The notes under the pieces are model-generated. The model was not told the DNA's origin. It saw only the letters and a program-made list of their open reading frames with translations, and did no database searches. From NCBI RefSeq assembly GCF_030644365.1, contig NZ_CP130058.1:1302001-1366000 (forward strand): DNA of 64,000 bases, given 5' to 3'. Positions 17,762 to 26,040 of this stretch are shown one piece after another (the first letter of the stretch is position 1; each line of letters starts with the position of its first letter). This stretch comes from Schaalia sp. HMT-172 (GTDB lineage: Bacteria > Actinomycetota > Actinomycetes > Actinomycetales > Actinomycetaceae). Position numbers and translations under genes: made by a program.

Positions 17762-18313
17762 TCAGGACGCGGATCGCTTCGCGCGGCGGCGCTCGGCCAG
17801 CTCGTCGACGAAGGTGCGTTCCGAGCGCTCGAGCGGCAGCTCCGCGAGCGACCCCTCGACTTCACGCCACACGCGCCCGACCGCGATACCGAAGACGCCC
17901 TGGCCGCCCTGCAGAAGATCAATCACCTCGTCGGTGGAGGTGCACTCGTAGACGGATGCGCCGTCGCTCATGAGCGTGATCGACGCCAGGTCATCCACTC
18001 CCCTGTTCTGCAGCGAGGCGACGGCGACGCGCACCTGCTGGAGGGACACGCCCGCGTCCAGGAGCTTCTTAACGACCTTGAGAACGAGGATGTCCCGGAA
18101 GGAGTAGAGGCGCTGCGAGCCCGAGCCGCGAGCCGCGCGTATCGAGGGCTGGAGCAGGCCGGTGCGAGCCCAGTAGTCCAGCTGACGGTAGGTGATGCCG
18201 GCGGCGTTGCACGCAATCGGCCCACGGTAGCCGACCTCGTCCGTTTCGAGGCCCTCGAGCGGGTCGCCAAAAAGCATGCCCTGCCGACTCACGGCGTTGG
18301 CTTCTGCGCTCAC
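17762..18313 (-). CDS. MerR-family transcriptional regulator (Rv1830-like)
   Basis: A 183-residue MerR-family protein. The winged helix at about residues 28-100 includes the family signature GITYRQLDYWARTGLL and a basic wing. The C-terminal part ends in a conserved VIDLLQGGQGVFGIAVG segment that matches the homologue encoded downstream of garA in mycobacteria. It starts at GTG 18313 with AAGGAG upstream. In mycobacteria a DUF151 nuclease gene separates it from the FtsR-like gene; here that gene is missing. A good sigma-70-type promoter and a palindrome lie just upstream. Its targets are unknown. Confidence 0.85.
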   Translation of the reverse strand: MSAEANAVSRQGMLFGDPLEGLETDEVGYRGPIACNAAGITYRQLDYWARTGLLQPSIRAARGSGSQRLYSFRDILVLKVVKKLLDAGVSLQQVRVAVASLQNRGVDDLASITLMSDGASVYECTSTDEVIDLLQGGQGVFGIAVGRVWREVEGSLAELPLERSERTFVDELAERRRAKRSAS

Positions 18314-18354
18314 TGTGGGGCTCCTTGGGGGTCGTATGTGATGAGAACAGGACT

Positions 18355-18383
18355 ACGGTAGAGCACCGGGCGGGGCGGGTCAA
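18355..18383 (-). promoter_or_regulatory. Promoter of the second MerR gene
   Basis: On the minus strand TTGACC (18383-18378) and TACCGT (18360-18355) are separated by 17 bases, the optimal spacing for the principal sigma factor. Confidence 0.55.
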
Positions 18384-18401
18384 TGACCGTATCGGCGAGT
18401 C

Positions 18402-18415
18402 TAACCTTCAGGTTA
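18402..18415. promoter_or_regulatory. MerR-type palindromic operator candidate
   Basis: TAACCT-TC-AGGTTA is a perfect interrupted palindrome with the ACCT/AGGT half-sites usual for MerR-family operators. It lies 18 bases upstream of the -35 box of the MerR gene and is flanked by outer arms GTCTAAC (18399-18405) and GTTAGAC (18425-18431). Confidence 0.5.
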
Positions 18416-18425
18416 AACATGAAAG

Positions 18426-19193
18426 TTAGACGCCGTCGTCACTGAGCGATGACACGGCCACCGCCAGCATGTCTCGATGCAGCTCGGCGAACAAATCACC
18501 CAACTCGATCGCTCGCGCACGCGCCCGTTCGCGGTCCGCGCCACGGCCTCGTCCCCTCTGGGAAGACACCGTCTGATCAATGATATCCGCGCTGCGCTCC
18601 GCGCCCTGGCGCACCGCGCGCAACACCCGCACATCCACGCCCGAACCCTCTAGACGCGCGATCGTCGACACCGCCTGCACGCACCGTGCCGGGAAGTATC
18701 CCGCCAGATCCGGGGTGATCAGGCCGAGACGCGAATAGCGCTCCAGCGTGTCCATATCGACACCCGTCAGGTCCGACAGGTCAGCGGCGGGGATCGCTCG
18801 GCGGCCGCCCAGCGACACCGTCTGGCCCTCCGAGGACACCACCTGCGCAACGCGACGCCGCGTCGGCGTATGTCCGGCGTCGAGGGCATCGAGCTGGGTG
18901 CGAATCACGCTGAGCGGAGTGAAAGAATCGCGCTGTTCGGACAGGACGTATCGCAGACGCTCCACGTCGGCGGCAGAGTACTTGCGGTAACCGGCGCCCG
19001 TGCGCGCGGGGCTGACGAGGCCTTCGCCCTCCAGGTAGCGCACCTTCGACAGCGAGATCGCAGGAAACTCCGTCTTGAGCTCCTCGACCACCCGGCCGAT
19101 GGAAAGCACGGGGGCGTGATCGGCATCGTGCGGCCACGAGGTCGCCCCGGGCTCGGGGTGCGAGTCGCGGATGCGTGCGACGGACGCCGACAC
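18426..19193 (-). CDS. ftsR: MerR-family regulator FtsR (Rv1828 homologue)
   Basis: A 255-residue MerR-family protein with winged-helix motif LSIGRVVEELKTEFPAIS and RYLEGEGLVSPARTGAGYR, closely resembling mycobacterial Rv1828 and corynebacterial FtsR, which activates ftsZ. A second, C-terminal effector-like domain follows (about residues 120-230). The GTG start at 19193 is one base after the garA stop, so it is co-translated with garA, the usual actinobacterial order. It is expected to control cell-division genes; no ftsZ is in the window. Confidence 0.85.
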   Translation of the reverse strand: MSASVARIRDSHPEPGATSWPHDADHAPVLSIGRVVEELKTEFPAISLSKVRYLEGEGLVSPARTGAGYRKYSAADVERLRYVLSEQRDSFTPLSVIRTQLDALDAGHTPTRRRVAQVVSSEGQTVSLGGRRAIPAADLSDLTGVDMDTLERYSRLGLITPDLAGYFPARCVQAVSTIARLEGSGVDVRVLRAVRQGAERSADIIDQTVSSQRGRGRGADRERARARAIELGDLFAELHRDMLAVAVSSLSDDGV

Positions 19194-19194
19194 G

Positions 19195-19629
19195 TCAGGC
19201 CTGCTTGGTCGACGGCTGGTAGGTCAGGCGGTACTTACCGATCTGGACCTCGTCGCCGGCGTGCAGCTCGATGGAGTCGACGCGCTCACGATTCACGTAG
19301 GTACCGTTCAGGGAGCCCGAATCGCGCACCACGTGACCGCCGTTGGAGGCGATGAACTGGCAGTGCTTACGCGAGACGGTCACGTCGTCGAGGAAGATGT
19401 CGGCCTTGGGCGAACGGCCCGCGTTCGTCACCTCGGGGTCGAGGAGGAAACGCGCGCCCGTGTTCGGACCGCGCTGGACGATCAGCAGGGCGGAGCCGGC
19501 GGGGAGCGCCTCGACGGCCTCGCGGTCGCGGGCGGACAGAGCAACCGGTGCCTCTTCGACGTCATCCGCCACGGGTGCCAGGCCGAAGATCGACGTTGCT
19601 GTGGGGTCAAAAGGCTGGTTGTCAGACAT
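19195..19629 (-). CDS. garA: FHA-domain signalling protein GarA/OdhI
   Basis: A 144-residue protein with one forkhead-associated domain (about residues 50-138), including the phosphothreonine-binding residues in GRSPKADIFLDDVTVSRKHCQF and SLNGTYVN. GarA/OdhI inhibits 2-oxoglutarate dehydrogenase and stimulates glutamate dehydrogenase until an N-terminal threonine is phosphorylated by PknB/PknG-type kinases. The N-terminus here has TATSIF, so T12 would correspond to the second threonine of the usual ETTSVF motif, while the first is alanine. The ATG at 19629 has GGAG upstream. Confidence 0.9.
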   Translation of the reverse strand: MSDNQPFDPTATSIFGLAPVADDVEEAPVALSARDREAVEALPAGSALLIVQRGPNTGARFLLDPEVTNAGRSPKADIFLDDVTVSRKHCQFIASNGGHVVRDSGSLNGTYVNRERVDSIELHAGDEVQIGKYRLTYQPSTKQA

Positions 19630-19717
19630 GGTGCGCTCCAAAAGGTCTCGTTACGGGAATGTGCTAAGTGTAAACGCTCACCATGCCTCAGGCGCGGGCA
19701 CGGCGGCTTCCGACACC

Positions 19718-19723
19718 ATTATA
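19718..19723 (-). promoter_or_regulatory. Candidate -10 box for garA-ftsR
   Basis: A perfect TATAAT on the minus strand, about 90 bases before the garA ATG; the -35 match is weak. A second candidate -10, TACACT at 19672-19667, lies closer to the gene within a TTACACTTAGCA sequence that is also found before secG. Confidence 0.45.
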
Positions 19724-19734
19724 GGCCGGGGCCT

Positions 19735-20550
19735 CTACTCGTAGGTCGCGTACTGGGGCGGGCGAGGGCTGGCGAGGGAATCAATCGTGACGTGATCGGT
19801 CGGTGTGATCGTGACAGTGGCGCCCTTGGCGCGCATCTGAGAGGCGGAGCCGGCCTGAATCTCCAGGGCGGTCGCGATCGTCTGAGACTCTCCGATGACG
19901 GTCCACGTGTAGGGCGAGGCGATGGGTGTGCCGTCCACGACAATGGACCCCGCCTGCCCCGTGAAGGCGGAGCGTGTGGTGAGCCGCACGCCGTTGAGGT
20001 CGATGGCCTCGGCCCCCGCGTTGCGCAGCTCGCCCAGCGTCATGACGAACTGCGTGGGGCTCAGGTTGGCCCCCGGGTCGAGAACCGAGACGCTCACCCC
20101 CGGCCCCTGGACGGCCACGGTTCCCGCGGCGATCTGCGCCTGGAGCGCGGCCTTCGCGGAGGCCTGTTCGCGCGCTTGGGCCTCGTCGGCAGCGCTTTGC
20201 AGGTCCTCAAGCTCGCTGGTCAGCTCTGCGCGCCGCTCGCGCAGGTTCTGCTCCCGGGTACCCAGCTCATCGAGGACGGTCACCAGGTCCTGCTCCGAGA
20301 GCCCTTCGAGAGGATCGGAGCGCTGGGCACGGACCTGCGTGGCCAGGGCGAAGCCGAGGATCATGAAGATGATGAGCATGACCACGTGCAGGCCTCGCGG
20401 GAGTGCGAAGAATGCTCCCCTGGCGCGCGCCCAGAGGCGCGGCGCAGCGTGTTCCTCGCGGTGGGCGCTCCTCCTGCGGGCGCGATTGCTCCCCTCGGCG
20501 TGGCCCGCCTCGTCGGCGGTCGCGGTCTCGTCGATGATGTCGTCGCTCAT
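19735..20550 (-). CDS. DUF881 membrane protein (first copy downstream of sbp)
   Basis: A 271-residue protein with a charged cytoplasmic N-terminus, one transmembrane helix (about residues 52-72), a coiled-coil segment (about 85-135), and an extracytoplasmic DUF881 domain. Typical DUF881 features are GPGVSVSVLD, ELRNAGAEAIDLNG and ASPYTWTVIG. Function is not established; in Gram-positive bacteria such genes are linked to sporulation or division regions (YlxW/YlxX type). It begins two bases after the sbp stop codon (TGATATG), forming the operon DUF881-sbp-DUF881. Confidence 0.88.
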   Translation of the reverse strand: MSDDIIDETATADEAGHAEGSNRARRRSAHREEHAAPRLWARARGAFFALPRGLHVVMLIIFMILGFALATQVRAQRSDPLEGLSEQDLVTVLDELGTREQNLRERRAELTSELEDLQSAADEAQAREQASAKAALQAQIAAGTVAVQGPGVSVSVLDPGANLSPTQFVMTLGELRNAGAEAIDLNGVRLTTRSAFTGQAGSIVVDGTPIASPYTWTVIGESQTIATALEIQAGSASQMRAKGATVTITPTDHVTIDSLASPRPPQYATYE

Positions 20551-20551
20551 A

Positions 20552-20884
20552 TCAGGCCTTCAGCAGGAGTCGGCGGATGGATGCGGTGTTGGAGAAGATG
20601 CGGATGCCCAGGACCACGACGACGGCGGTCGTCATGGCCGAGCCGACGCCGAGCTGCGTGCCCAAGAAGACGAGCAGGCAGGCCACCACGACGTTCCAGA
20701 AGAAAGAGGTGACGAAGACGCGGTCCGCGAAGCGCCCCTCAAGCCACGCGCGCCCCGCGCCAAAGAGCGCGTCCAGGCCCGCGACGACGGCGACGGGCAG
20801 GAAGGGCGTGAGCCAGGCGGGTACGGTCGGGTCGAGCAGGACGCCCAGGACGATTCCGATGATGAGTCCGATGACGGCAATCAT
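20552..20884 (-). CDS. sbp: Small basic protein Sbp (DUF1290)
   Basis: A 110-residue membrane protein with three predicted helices, matching the DUF1290 small basic protein. Conserved features include the N-terminal GLIIGIVLG helix with DPTVP, a central GLDALFGAGRAWLEG loop and the C-terminal GIRIFSN. It always travels with DUF881 genes in actinobacteria and Firmicutes. The ATG overlaps the stop of the upstream DUF881 gene (ATGA). Function is unknown; a role with the DUF881 proteins at the division machinery is an inference from linkage. Confidence 0.9.
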   Translation of the reverse strand: MIAVIGLIIGIVLGVLLDPTVPAWLTPFLPVAVVAGLDALFGAGRAWLEGRFADRVFVTSFFWNVVVACLLVFLGTQLGVGSAMTTAVVVVLGIRIFSNTASIRRLLLKA

Positions 20885-21735
20885 GAGGTGCCTCCGTGAG
20901 TGGGGTCGGAAACGGGCGAAGCATACTGGGGGACGGAGGGCGCGAGCGCGTCCATGGTCAGGGAGGAGACGACCTTGGTGGACACGGTCATGCCAGTGAC
21001 GGACTGCGCGGCGGAGAGGTAGTCCCCCGTATTACCGCGCACGAGGGCGACGGACAGGGCGTTCGAGTCTCCGATGGCGCTAACCTCGTAGGGCGAGGAG
21101 ATGGGGGTGACGTTCACCAGGATGGCAGAGCCGGCGGTGCGCACGAATGTGGCCGGCCCAATCCTCTGCCCGTTGATGGAAATCGCTTCGGCCCCCGCTC
21201 CCCACAGGGCGTTGACGACCATCGCCAGATCCTGGTCACGCACGGCACCGCTCCCCTTCCCGGGGGCCGCCCGATCCGTGAGCGTCACGATAATGCCGGG
21301 GCCCGAGGCAGGAGTCGTCGCGACCTGGAGGGCCAGCGTCCCATCGGTCCCGGCGGCGTTAGCGGGGTCGGAGTATTGCTCGATGGCGTGCCCCAGCGAC
21401 TGTACCTCCGAGTCCAGGGCGGCCACGTTCTCGCTACGAGTCGAGGCCTGTTGCTTCAAATCCGCCTTCACGTCGCCCGCGGGAGCGCGCAGCGACGCGG
21501 TCGCCACGACCGCACCGAAGCCGAGCGCGACGGCCACCGCGAAGACGCCAACCCGCCCTATCAGGGAGGCGGGACGCGGCCCGTGCTCCGCACGGTAGTG
21601 CTCGTATCCGGCGTCGAGAGGGTTGGCCAGAAGCGAGGTGAGCAGCGACATCGAGGCCGCGGGGTCCACCGACGAGGCCTCGATGGCCTCGGGCGCCGCC
21701 CCCGCGGTCCCGCCGCGCTCCTCCGGCCTCGTCAC
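20881..21735 (-). CDS. DUF881 membrane protein (second copy, upstream of sbp)
   Basis: A 284-residue DUF881 protein with one transmembrane helix (about residues 63-83), a short coiled coil, and the extracytoplasmic domain with GPGIIVTLTD, ALWGAGAEAISINGQRI and SSPYEVSAIGD. It is a paralogue of the DUF881 gene downstream of sbp. The GTG at 21735 overlaps the TGA at 21734-21732 that ends pepN in its restored frame (GTGA). This coupling argues that the pepN 3' end is, or recently was, translated. Alternative downstream starts (for example the Met of MSLLTSLLANP) are possible. Confidence 0.87.
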   Translation of the reverse strand: MTRPEERGGTAGAAPEAIEASSVDPAASMSLLTSLLANPLDAGYEHYRAEHGPRPASLIGRVGVFAVAVALGFGAVVATASLRAPAGDVKADLKQQASTRSENVAALDSEVQSLGHAIEQYSDPANAAGTDGTLALQVATTPASGPGIIVTLTDRAAPGKGSGAVRDQDLAMVVNALWGAGAEAISINGQRIGPATFVRTAGSAILVNVTPISSPYEVSAIGDSNALSVALVRGNTGDYLSAAQSVTGMTVSTKVVSSLTMDALAPSVPQYASPVSDPTHGGTS

Positions 21736-24309
21736 TGATCGCCCTGCCAGCGACGCTGGACGCGCTCGCGGCGCTCAAAGTCGTCGAGGTGTTCGACGAC
21801 GATGCGGCGCAGCTGCGCGGGAGCATCCTCGTTGGCGCCGAGCCAGGAGCCCAGCAGCGAGACGCTGGCCTCGACGCTTCCCTCGCGGTCGATGTCGACG
21901 CTGAGGTCAAGGACGCCGCTGACGTAGCGCAGGGACATGCCGATCGTGTGGGACTCCCAATAGCCGCGCATGCGTGCCACGGCCTCGCCGATGCCGCGCT
22001 CGCCCTCCCAGGTGGAGGACTGCAGGCCCCGCGAGAGTCGCGCTCAGGTAGTCGTTGGACAGCGTGTCCGACCAGGCGGATTCCCACGCCCGAGCGCGGG
22101 CTGCCTCGTCGGGGATGGAGGCCAGGGCCTCGACGCTCATGCGGGCGGCCTCACCCGAACCGTCGGCGTCACGCCACGCAAGAATCGTCTCCTCGTCGAC
22201 GAGGCCTCGGGCTGCCAGCGCGCGGCGCGCGCGCCAGGCGATGTCGGGGTTGTCGCTGGCCGCGAAGGCGCGTACCGTCGCCTCGTATTCGTCGCCGCCG
22301 CGGGCCGCGAACTCGGCGATAAAGGCGCGCGTGTAGGCCCGCCATGCGTCGGCGTCGTCGGCCTCCTTCGCCAAGCGAATGGTGGTGGCCAGGACCTGGC
22401 CGTGGGCATCTGCGCGCGCCGCGCCGGGCAGGAAGGAGGAGAGCGCCTCCGACACGAACAGAAGCAGGCGGTCGCGAATAGCGGGCTCAGTCTCGGCGGG
22501 GACCGCGTTCAGGACGGCAACGACGAAACGCCTGGGATCGAGCAGGCCGTCGCGCACCGCGTTCCACAGCGACGCCCAGACGACCGCGCGGGTGATGGGC
22601 GCGCCGATCGTTCCCACGTAGGCCAGGGCGACGTCGGTGGAACGCTCGTCGAGGCGCGAAATCGCATACGTGAGGTCGTCGTCGTTGATGACGACCAGGT
22701 CGACGAAGGCTGCTCCGCCGGGGAGGGCAAGCACGCCGTCGGGATCGATGGGGGCGCTCTCACCGTCGATGCGAACATCGAAGACGTGCGTGCGCTCGAG
22801 CGCGCCGGAGGCGGCACGCCACGTGGAGACGGTGACGCGATGGGGACGCAGCACACCGCCGCACGCCTCCGCGCCCTGGTGAAGGGTGAAGTCCGAGATC
22901 GCTCCGACAGGATCGGTGCGCCAGGAGGCGGACAGCGTCGAGGGGCCGGACGTCTCGAGCCAGGCGCTCTTCCAGGAGCCGAGCTCCTGATGGGAGGCGG
23001 CCTCGAGGGCCTCAAGCAGGTCGGCGAGCGAGGTCGCAGCGAAGCGATGCTTGTCGAAGTAGCGGCGCGCTCCCTCATAGAAGGCGTCCTCGCCGACCCA
23101 CGCGACGAGCTGCTTGAGGACGGCTGCTCCCTTGGCGTAGGTGATGCCGTCGAAGTTTGTCTTGGCGGCGGCCACGTCGGGGATGTCGGCGGCGATGGGG
23201 TGCGTCGTGGGCATCTGGTCCTGCGTGTAGGCCCAGATCTTGCGGTTCATCGCGAAGTTGGCCCACTCCCCTGTATATTGCGTCGACGTCGCGATCGCGC
23301 TGGCGCCCTGGTTCTCGGCGAAGGATTCCTTGAGCCACAGGTCGTCCCACCACGCGGGGGTCGCCAGGTCGCCGAACCACATGTGGCACATCTCGTGCAG
23401 GGTGGTGTTCGCGCGACGCTGACGTTCCGTGAACGTCGGGGTGGAACGGGAGATGTAGCTCTCGTTAAAGGTGATGCAGCCGGGATTCTCCATGGCGCCG
23501 AGGTTGTACTCGGGCACGTAGATCTGGTCGTAGGAGCCCCACGGGAAGGTCACGCCGTAACGCTCATGGAAGAAGTCGAGGCCCGCGCGAGTGACCTCAC
23601 AGACGTCGTCCGCGTCAAGGTAGCGCGCGAGGGTACGCCGACACGCCAGGCGCAGGGGAAGCTCGACGTGTCCGCCGTCGCTCGCGCCGCCGCTCCATGT
23701 TCCCCCGTCGATGACGGCCCACGGTCCCGCCACGACCGCGGTGATGTAGCTGGACAGCGGGGGCGTGGCGGAAAAATCGTGACGCACGGCGTCGTCACCG
23801 GCTGGCGTTGCGCCGACCTCGACGCCGTTGGAGAAGACGACCCAGGACGGGGGCGCGATCACGTGGAAGGTCCACTCGGGCTTGACGTCGGGCTGGTCGA
23901 TGCACGGCCAGGCGCGGTGCGCGTCGTTGGGCTCGAACTGGGTGTACAGGTACACCTCCCCGTCCTCGGGGTCGGTGTAGCGGTGGAGGCCCTCGCCGGA
24001 GCGCGAGTAGTGGGCGAGCGCGCGCACTTCAAGCGTGAAGCTCTCCCCCACAGGCAGGCCGGATACCCAGACGCGATCCTCATCGTCCTCGAAGGGGTGC
24101 TCCGCGCCGTTGAGCAAGACGGTGCGGACTTGCCCGACGATATCGATGAAGGTGCGCTCCTCGCGAGCGGTCAGGGTCAGGACCGACGTGACGGGGTAGG
24201 TTTCCTGGGAGGAGTCTGCGGCACCCGAAACGTCAACGGTGACGTCAATGGAGGACACCTCGAGCGTGGCAGCGCGATGGGTTGCTTCGTTGCGTGTCAA
24301 AATCTGCAT
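21732..24309 (-). CDS. pepN: Aminopeptidase N (M1 metallopeptidase), frameshifted near the 3' end
   Basis: Cleaves N-terminal residues from peptides. The M1 signatures are present: GAMEN at about residue 270, HEMCH zinc motif at about 303-307 and the third ligand in KESFAE at about 326. As read, the frame ends at 21907 with an arginine-rich nonsense tail after residue about 760. Removing one C from the CCCC tract at 22027-22030 restores a continuous family-like C-terminus (for example GLQSSTWEGERGIGEAV) that ends at 21732, giving 858 residues, the usual length. Either a sequencing error or a recent inactivating insertion. The start follows a TAGGAT box with six bases spacing. Confidence 0.9.
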
Positions 24310-24315
24310 GTCTCC

Positions 24316-24321
24316 ATCCTA
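24316..24321 (-). promoter_or_regulatory. -10 box of pepN, probable leaderless promoter
   Basis: TAGGAT on the minus strand ends six bases before the pepN ATG. The intervening GGAGAC could also act weakly as a Shine-Dalgarno. Confidence 0.45.
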
Positions 24322-24368
24322 CTGTGTCACTGTCCATGCGTGTGCGACACGGGCAGCCGATGACGAAC

Positions 24369-24374
24369 TACAGT
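24369..24374 (+). promoter_or_regulatory. -10 box of the murE-like gene, probable leaderless promoter
   Basis: TACAGT ends six bases before the ATG at 24381, divergent from the pepN promoter. Confidence 0.5.
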
Positions 24375-24380
24375 AGTGCC

Positions 24381-25961
24381 ATGACATCAGTGATTGATAT
24401 TCGCCCGTCCATCGACCCGACCCCGCTCGCGCGCGTCCTCGCGGGCATCGACATCGAGGGGTTTTATGGCGTTGACGGTGCTCCCGCCTCGATCGATGCC
24501 TCCGACGTGAGCGTCACGGGCGTCACCGTTTCCTCCGACGATTGCGAGCCCGGTTGGATCTTCGTGGCGATCCCCGGCCTGACACAGCACGGCATCCGCT
24601 TCGCCCACGCCGCCATCGAGGCGGGCGCCAGCGTTATTCTCACCGACGCGGAGGGACGGGTGCAGGCACATGAACGAGGCTTGGGCGCGCCGGTCGTGCA
24701 GGTGGCCGATCCGCGTGGCGTCGTCCCCGCCCTGTGCGCAAACGTGTACTCCTCTCCCGCCACGCGCTTGACGACGATGGCCGTGACCGGCACGAACGGC
24801 AAGACGACGACCTCGTACCTGATGCGCGCCGCCATCGCTTCGCGTTTCCCCCAGGCGTCCCTGTGCGGCACCGTCGAGACGCACGTCGGACCGATCTCGT
24901 TTGAGGCGGTGCGCACGACCGCGGAGGCGCCGGTCATCGCCCGTTTCCTGTCCGCCACCGACCAGTACGGCTGCGGCGCCGGGGTCATCGAGTTGTCCGC
25001 GCACGCCCTGTCCCTGCACCGGGTGGACGGCATCGTCTTCGACGTCGCCGCCTTCACGAATCTCCAGCACGATCACCTGGACTACTACGGCGACATGGAG
25101 CACTACTTCGCCGCCAAGGCGCTGCTCTTTACACCCGAGCACTCCCGCGCCGGCGTCGTGTGCGTGGACGACGAGTGGGGCCGCCGCCTGGCCGCGCAGG
25201 CGACCGTGCCGGTGACCACCGTGTCCGCCCTGACGAGCGAGAGCGCCGACTGGCAGGTCCGCGATATTGCCCCCGACAAGGTGATCGGCCGCACGGTGTT
25301 CACGCTCGTCGACCCTGACGGCGTCGGCCACCGCGTCGCGATGCCGATCCTGGGTGAGGTCAACGTGCAGAACACGGCCGTGGCGATCGTGTCCGCCGTG
25401 ACGCTGGGCATCGACCTGCCTGACGTTATCGCCTCCATCGAGGACGCTCCCCAGATTCCGGGCCGCATGGAGAAGGTCAACCCCACCCCCGGCGCCCAGC
25501 CCCTCGTGATCGTCGACTACGCGCACACGCCGGAAGCCCTCGAATGGACTCTGCGTTCGACCCGCGAGCTCACCCCCGGCCGCGTCGTCGTTGTTTTCGG
25601 CACGGACGGTGACCGCGACGCGACCAAGCGTGAGGACCTGGCGGCAATCGCGGCGCGCGAGGCCGACGTCCTGTGGGTGACCGACGAGAACCCGCGCACC
25701 GAAGATCCCCAGTCGATCCGCGACTATCTGCTGCGCGGCATCGCCTCCGTGCGCCCCGACATGGAGGACGTCACCGAGGTCACGACGTGCCGACGCGACG
25801 CCGTGCGCCGCGCCATCTTGGCGGCCGACCCCGGCGACACCGTCATCATCACGGGCAAGGGCGCGGAGTGGTACCAGGAGATCCAGGGTATCCACCACCG
25901 CTACAACGACGTGCCCGTCGCCGCCGAGGTCCTCGCTGGCGACGTGCGCTCCCACGAGTAA
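24381..25961 (+). CDS. murE: UDP-MurNAc-tripeptide synthetase (MurE-like Mur ligase)
   Basis: A 526-residue ATP-dependent ligase that adds the third amino acid to UDP-MurNAc-L-Ala-D-Glu in peptidoglycan synthesis. The three Mur-ligase domains are visible: N-terminal UDP-binding domain with SSDDCEPGWIFVAIPG, central ATPase domain with GTNGKTTT (137-144), and a C-terminal domain with DENPR at 435-439. In DAP enzymes this last motif is DNPR; L-Lys enzymes vary. Actinomycetaceae walls contain lysine or ornithine, so the substrate cannot be settled from the motif. The gene stands alone, outside any dcw cluster. Confidence 0.85.
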   Translation: MTSVIDIRPSIDPTPLARVLAGIDIEGFYGVDGAPASIDASDVSVTGVTVSSDDCEPGWIFVAIPGLTQHGIRFAHAAIEAGASVILTDAEGRVQAHERGLGAPVVQVADPRGVVPALCANVYSSPATRLTTMAVTGTNGKTTTSYLMRAAIASRFPQASLCGTVETHVGPISFEAVRTTAEAPVIARFLSATDQYGCGAGVIELSAHALSLHRVDGIVFDVAAFTNLQHDHLDYYGDMEHYFAAKALLFTPEHSRAGVVCVDDEWGRRLAAQATVPVTTVSALTSESADWQVRDIAPDKVIGRTVFTLVDPDGVGHRVAMPILGEVNVQNTAVAIVSAVTLGIDLPDVIASIEDAPQIPGRMEKVNPTPGAQPLVIVDYAHTPEALEWTLRSTRELTPGRVVVVFGTDGDRDATKREDLAAIAAREADVLWVTDENPRTEDPQSIRDYLLRGIASVRPDMEDVTEVTTCRRDAVRRAILAADPGDTVIITGKGAEWYQEIQGIHHRYNDVPVAAEVLAGDVRSHE

Positions 25962-25980
25962 GCGCAACGAACCTGTGAAC

Positions 25981-26023
25981 TGGCGCGCCACGGGGGTCCC
26001 CATACGACCCGCGTGGCGCGCCA
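25981..26023. repeat. Inverted repeat upstream of der
   Basis: Perfect 12-base arms, TGGCGCGCCACG (25981-25992) and its complement (26012-26023), separated by 19 bases. Each arm contains the palindrome GGCGCGCC. The right arm lies just upstream of the der -10 box, so it could be an operator; it could also be a weak terminator after murE. Confidence 0.55.
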
Positions 26024-26028
26024 CACCG

Positions 26029-26034
26029 TAGACT
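26029..26034 (+). promoter_or_regulatory. -10 box of der, probable leaderless promoter
   Basis: TAGACT ends six bases before the der GTG. Confidence 0.5.
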
Positions 26035-26040
26035 GGGCGG

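Noticed and set aside
21970-24363. Long plus-strand open frame (797 codons) opposite pepN
   Set aside because: Shadow of pepN; no domain, start signal or codon bias of its own.
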